Below, piece by piece: positions 5,651 through 7,304 of a stretch of DNA of 7,304 bases (position 1 is its first letter; every line of letters begins with the position of its first letter). Below the pieces are notes generated by a model. The model was not told the origin of the DNA. It saw nothing but the letters and a program-made list of their open reading frames with translations, and ran no database searches. The translations under genes were made by a program, and so were the position numbers. Source of the DNA: JACRAO01 sp964490895. Its GTDB lineage: Bacteria > Bdellovibrionota > UBA1018. The stretch lies in the NCBI GenBank assembly GCA_964490895.1, contig CAZBEI010000025.1:1-7304 (forward strand). Reading direction: 5' to 3'.

Positions 5651-6163
5651 ATGAAAACGAATAAGAAGAACCTCTCCAATCAAAGGCTGATTATTGAGAA
5701 ACGGCTACGCCCTTGGCTTGAACTCCGCAACGAGCAAGTTCCTGCCTCGGGTTGGATTAAGGCTATTCGTAGCTCTCTCGGGATGAATGCCCGCCAACTG
5801 GCCGATCTCCTCGGCACAAGTCATTCGGCAGTTCTTGCTTTAGAAAAACGTGAGGCCCAGGGAAAAGCTACTCTAGAGTTGATCGCAAAGGCCGCGAAAG
5901 CAATGAGCTGTAAGCTCATCTACACGATAGTTCCCGAAGCTCCCTCGAAGAGTCTGGATGCCATTGTGGATGAAAAAGCCCAAGCCTTAGCTTCGGTAAT
6001 CTTAAAGAGAGTCGAGCATTCGATGCGTCTCGAAAAGCAGGGATCAGACGCAGAGGATTCGAAAACTCAAATCAAGCAATTGGCTTTCGAGCTCAAGACA
6101 AAAATGGATTCTCGTCTTTGGGATAATCAATCGACATCAAAGAAGAGGAAGATTTCAAAATGA
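5651..6163 (+). CDS. Mobile mystery protein A (Xre-type HTH protein, probable antitoxin)
   Basis: Encodes 170 aa. It matches the TIGRFAM family mobile mystery protein A (TIGR02612): an N-terminal L-R-P-W-L-E-L-R segment, then G-W-I-K-A-I-R-S-S-L-G-M (34-45), then an HTH (M45-E68, A-R-Q-L-A-D-L-L-G-T-S-H-S-A-V) and a strand C-K-L-I-Y-T-I-V-P (87-95). A helix at about 102-130 (R-V-E-H-S-M-R-L-E-K-Q) follows, then a charged tail rich in Lys. The frame stays open upstream to a TTG at 5519, but the family N-terminus and the promoter at 5616-5644 favour ATG 5651. Its TGA overlaps the next ATG (6160-6163), so A and B are coupled. Inferred role: DNA-binding autoregulator and possible antagonist of the Fic protein downstream. 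S124-x-x-x-E128 resembles the Fic-inhibitory motif. Confidence 0.85.
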   Translation: MKTNKKNLSNQRLIIEKRLRPWLELRNEQVPASGWIKAIRSSLGMNARQLADLLGTSHSAVLALEKREAQGKATLELIAKAAKAMSCKLIYTIVPEAPSKSLDAIVDEKAQALASVILKRVEHSMRLEKQGSDAEDSKTQIKQLAFELKTKMDSRLWDNQSTSKKRKISK

Positions 6164-6762
6164 GCAAGTTTGAAATCAAATATCCACATGGGGCAACGCC
6201 ACTCGATCCAGACGAGAAAAACGGTCTCATCCCAGATTACATCACCACGCAAGGGGAGCTAAACATCCTTGAGCGCGAAAATATCCTTGAGGCCATAAAC
6301 TGGGCTCATGGTAAAAAGCATCCTCATCTTCTCAGTGTCTCATTTATTTATAAACTGCACAAACGAATGCTGAACCGGATTTGGAAGTGGGCCGGGAAAG
6401 CACGGCAGTCGGACAAAAATATCGGCGTCCAGTGGGCTCAGGTTCCCACTCAATTGGCATCGCTTTTGAATGATACCCAGTTTTGGATTCAACACAACAC
6501 CTATCCTTGGGATGAGATCGGTGCCAGATTTCATCATCGCCTGGTTTCGATCCATGCCTTTCCAAACGGCAACGGCAGGCATGCTCGTTTAATGACAGAT
6601 CTTTTGCTTGAAGTGAACGGACAAGAGATTTTTTCTTGGGGACTCAAATCCATCGAAGCCTCTCTTGAGACCGAAGGCCCCGATCGAGATGAATACCTTG
6701 CAGCATTGCAAGAGGCTGACTCAAAAAAATACGCTCGGCTTATTCGCTTTTGTAGAAGTTAA
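6160..6762 (+). CDS. Mobile mystery protein B (Fic-domain protein, probable toxin)
   Basis: Encodes 200 aa. It matches mobile mystery protein B (TIGR02613): N-terminal A-T-P-L-D-P-D-E and G-L-I-P-x-Y-I-T-T-x-G-E-L-N (12-35), then the Fic core. The Fic motif is H-A-F-P-N-G-N-G-R-H-A-R at 132-143: catalytic H132, anion-hole G137/N138/G139, phosphate-binding R140 and R143. The usual acidic metal residue (D/E) is N136. The target-docking flap is probably about 84-97 (S-D-K-N-I-G-V-Q-W-A). The C-terminus R-D-E-Y-L-A-A-L-Q-E-A-D...L-I-R-F-C-R-S is also family-like. Canonical Fic enzymes transfer AMP from ATP to a protein hydroxyl; with N136 the activity is uncertain. An AGGA at 6146-6149 serves as SD, and the 4-bp overlap couples it to the HTH gene. 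Together they look like a toxin-antitoxin pair, which is inference. Confidence 0.9.
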   Translation: MSKFEIKYPHGATPLDPDEKNGLIPDYITTQGELNILERENILEAINWAHGKKHPHLLSVSFIYKLHKRMLNRIWKWAGKARQSDKNIGVQWAQVPTQLASLLNDTQFWIQHNTYPWDEIGARFHHRLVSIHAFPNGNGRHARLMTDLLLEVNGQEIFSWGLKSIEASLETEGPDRDEYLAALQEADSKKYARLIRFCRS

Positions 6763-7094
6763 AAAAAATCCCAACATCGTATGCTTTGCGAGATGGCCTC
6801 CTTGAAGCAGAGTTGCTGAACTTTAAGCTTGAAGTTCAATACATCAATAAAAACAAATTGGAAAATCAAGACACATTTCTGAAATTACCTAATGCACTCG
6901 AACACTTTGTCGCTTTAGATTGCATTCTCCATGAAAATAGGAGACGCATCCTTTTTTTGTTTTGTAAGCCACAACTTTAAAGTGCACTTTTAAAATTAAA
7001 TTTTGAGACAGTCAACGGCAGCACACACAACATAACAGATGGCCCCGCCTAGAGAGAATACGTATTAGTTTTTTGTTAAGATTTCTTTGACTGC
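6763..7094. other. AT-rich stretch without a convincing gene
   Basis: A 64-codon frame from a TTG at 6786 has no ribosome site and no recognisable sequence, so no gene is called. The stretch contains the palindrome AAAGTGCACTTT (6979-6990), the inverted repeat AAAATT-A-AATTTT (6992-7004), the palindrome AATACGTATT near 7059-7068, and a 7-bp inverted pair CAGTCAA (7009-7015) and TTGACTG (7087-7093). It may be the boundary between the accessory module and other DNA, but no integrase or att repeat was found. Confidence 0.4.
6926..6958 (+). terminator. Weak intrinsic terminator candidate after the Fic gene
   Basis: AGGA (6939-6942) can pair with TCCT (6949-6952), directly followed by a T run (6952-6958). 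An alternative stem, TCTCC (6926-6930) with GGAGA (6940-6944), competes. Stems of 4-5 bp are short, and the site is about 180 nt past the Fic stop, so termination here is only a possibility. Confidence 0.25.
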
Positions 7095-7100
7095 TCAGCC

Positions 7101-7304
7101 TCATTCTGCAGGCTCGGTGTAAAAACTACGGTGGCCACTCCGGAGTAGGCCAGTTATTGAGGGATAAAATATAAAGAAACTCTTGGATGTTTTTCTGGAA
7201 GTATCTTTTAATACCCACAAGATCTCTCCCCCATTCCACAATTCGAGACCAAGCGAGATCATCCCAAAAGCGGCCACCAGGGTCCATCGCTTAGAATGAG
7301 GCTG
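7101..7304 (-). CDS. Possible C-terminal fragment of an unknown protein (start outside window)
   Basis: On the minus strand a frame is open from the right edge to a TGA at 7103-7101, 67 codons, while the other two minus frames close within about 15 codons. The start of the fragment is hydrophobic (W-T-L-V-A-A-F-G-M-I-S-L-G-L-E-L-W), followed by a basic, serine-rich and aromatic tail. This could be a membrane protein's end, but no family is recognised and 67 open codons can occur by chance. The stop lies within the left arm of the 12-bp inverted repeat. Confidence 0.3.
   Translation of the reverse strand, partial: QPHSKRWTLVAAFGMISLGLELWNGGEILWVLKDTSRKTSKSFFIFYPSITGLLRSGHRSFYTEPAE
7133..7151. 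repeat. 19-nt near-palindrome
   Basis: GGCC-ACTCCGGAGT-A-GGCC: a perfect 10-bp palindrome flanked by GGCC on both sides, broken by one extra A (7147). It is GC-rich in an AT-rich neighbourhood. It lies inside the minus-strand open frame, so it may be coding, a protein site, or a folded element centre. Confidence 0.35.

Larger units (their letters stand above)
7095..7304. repeat. 12-bp perfect inverted repeat bounding the right end
   Basis: CAGCCTCATTCT at 7095-7106 recurs inverted as AGAATGAGGCTG at 7293-7304, which is the last base of the window, so the right arm may continue outside. Inside the arms the sequences diverge at once. By chance a 12-bp match in a region this size is unlikely (roughly 1 in 100). 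It could be the ends of a small element or a repeat shared by neighbouring sequence; no target duplication can be judged. Confidence 0.5.

Noticed and set aside
6340..6582. Two minus-strand frames opposite the Fic core
   Set aside because: Antisense shadows of the conserved Fic motif region.
6661..6678. S-L-E-T-E-G in protein B as a self-inhibitory (S/T)xxxE(G/N) motif
   Set aside because: The string matches exactly (residues 168-173) but lies only about 25 residues after the Fic motif, in what seems a variable loop; class III inhibitory helices sit further C-terminal. Likely coincidence.
6786..6980. 64-aa gene starting at TTG
   Set aside because: Rare start, no Shine-Dalgarno, no recognisable sequence, and it runs into the T-rich hairpin region near 6939-6958.
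1..7304. CRISPR array, tRNA, rRNA, insertion sequence or integrase
   Set aside because: No regularly spaced short repeats, no cloverleaf with T-loop signature, and no transposase or recombinase motif was found; the only long direct repeat is the coding repeat at 2-484.

Overview
The window looks like a chromosomal stretch of a Gram-negative bacterium with moderate-to-low GC (low-to-mid 40s by eye). Genes are densely packed with 4-bp ATGA overlaps. A phosphatidylglycerophosphatase A, a CxxCH haem-binding-domain protein and a small conserved coiled-coil protein would fit a Bdellovibrionota or former deltaproteobacterial lineage, but nothing here fixes the taxon and that placement is inference.

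Region 1 (1-490) is the 3' end of a cysteine-rich tandem-repeat gene that begins outside the window. Region 2 (548-1350) is a promoter followed by two coupled genes: a small coiled-coil protein with a conserved C-terminal block, then a probably exported Haem_bd-type protein. The second gene runs tail to tail into pgpA on the minus strand and overlaps it by 75 bp. Region 3 (1768-2050) is mostly non-coding. It holds the pgpA promoter, a 16-bp palindrome at the expected pgpA transcript start, and a GC-richer patch that can fold.

Region 4 (2051-4122) is a head-to-tail cassette with overlapping ends: a possible 50-codon ORF, a DHA3-type MFS exporter and an APH/choline-kinase-fold kinase. Exporter plus small-molecule kinase suggests resistance to, or handling of, a small molecule; the substrate is unknown.

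Region 5 (4266-6762) is accessory in character: an AAA_14/DUF4143 ATPase, then the mobile mystery protein A/B pair (Xre-type HTH protein plus Fic-domain protein), which has toxin-antitoxin architecture. Both promoters in this region put the -10 box 6-7 nt before the start codon, so both transcripts are predicted leaderless. A 9-bp inverted repeat upstream of the HTH gene is a natural autoregulatory operator. The Fic motif carries Asn where the usual acidic residue sits, and the HTH protein has a helix resembling the (S/T)xxxE(G/N) Fic-inhibitory motif.

Region 6 (6763-7304) has no convincing complete gene. It contains AT-rich palindromes, a weak terminator candidate, a minus-strand open frame entering from the right edge, and a 12-bp inverted repeat whose right arm touches the window edge. 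No tRNA, rRNA, CRISPR array or recognisable transposase was seen.
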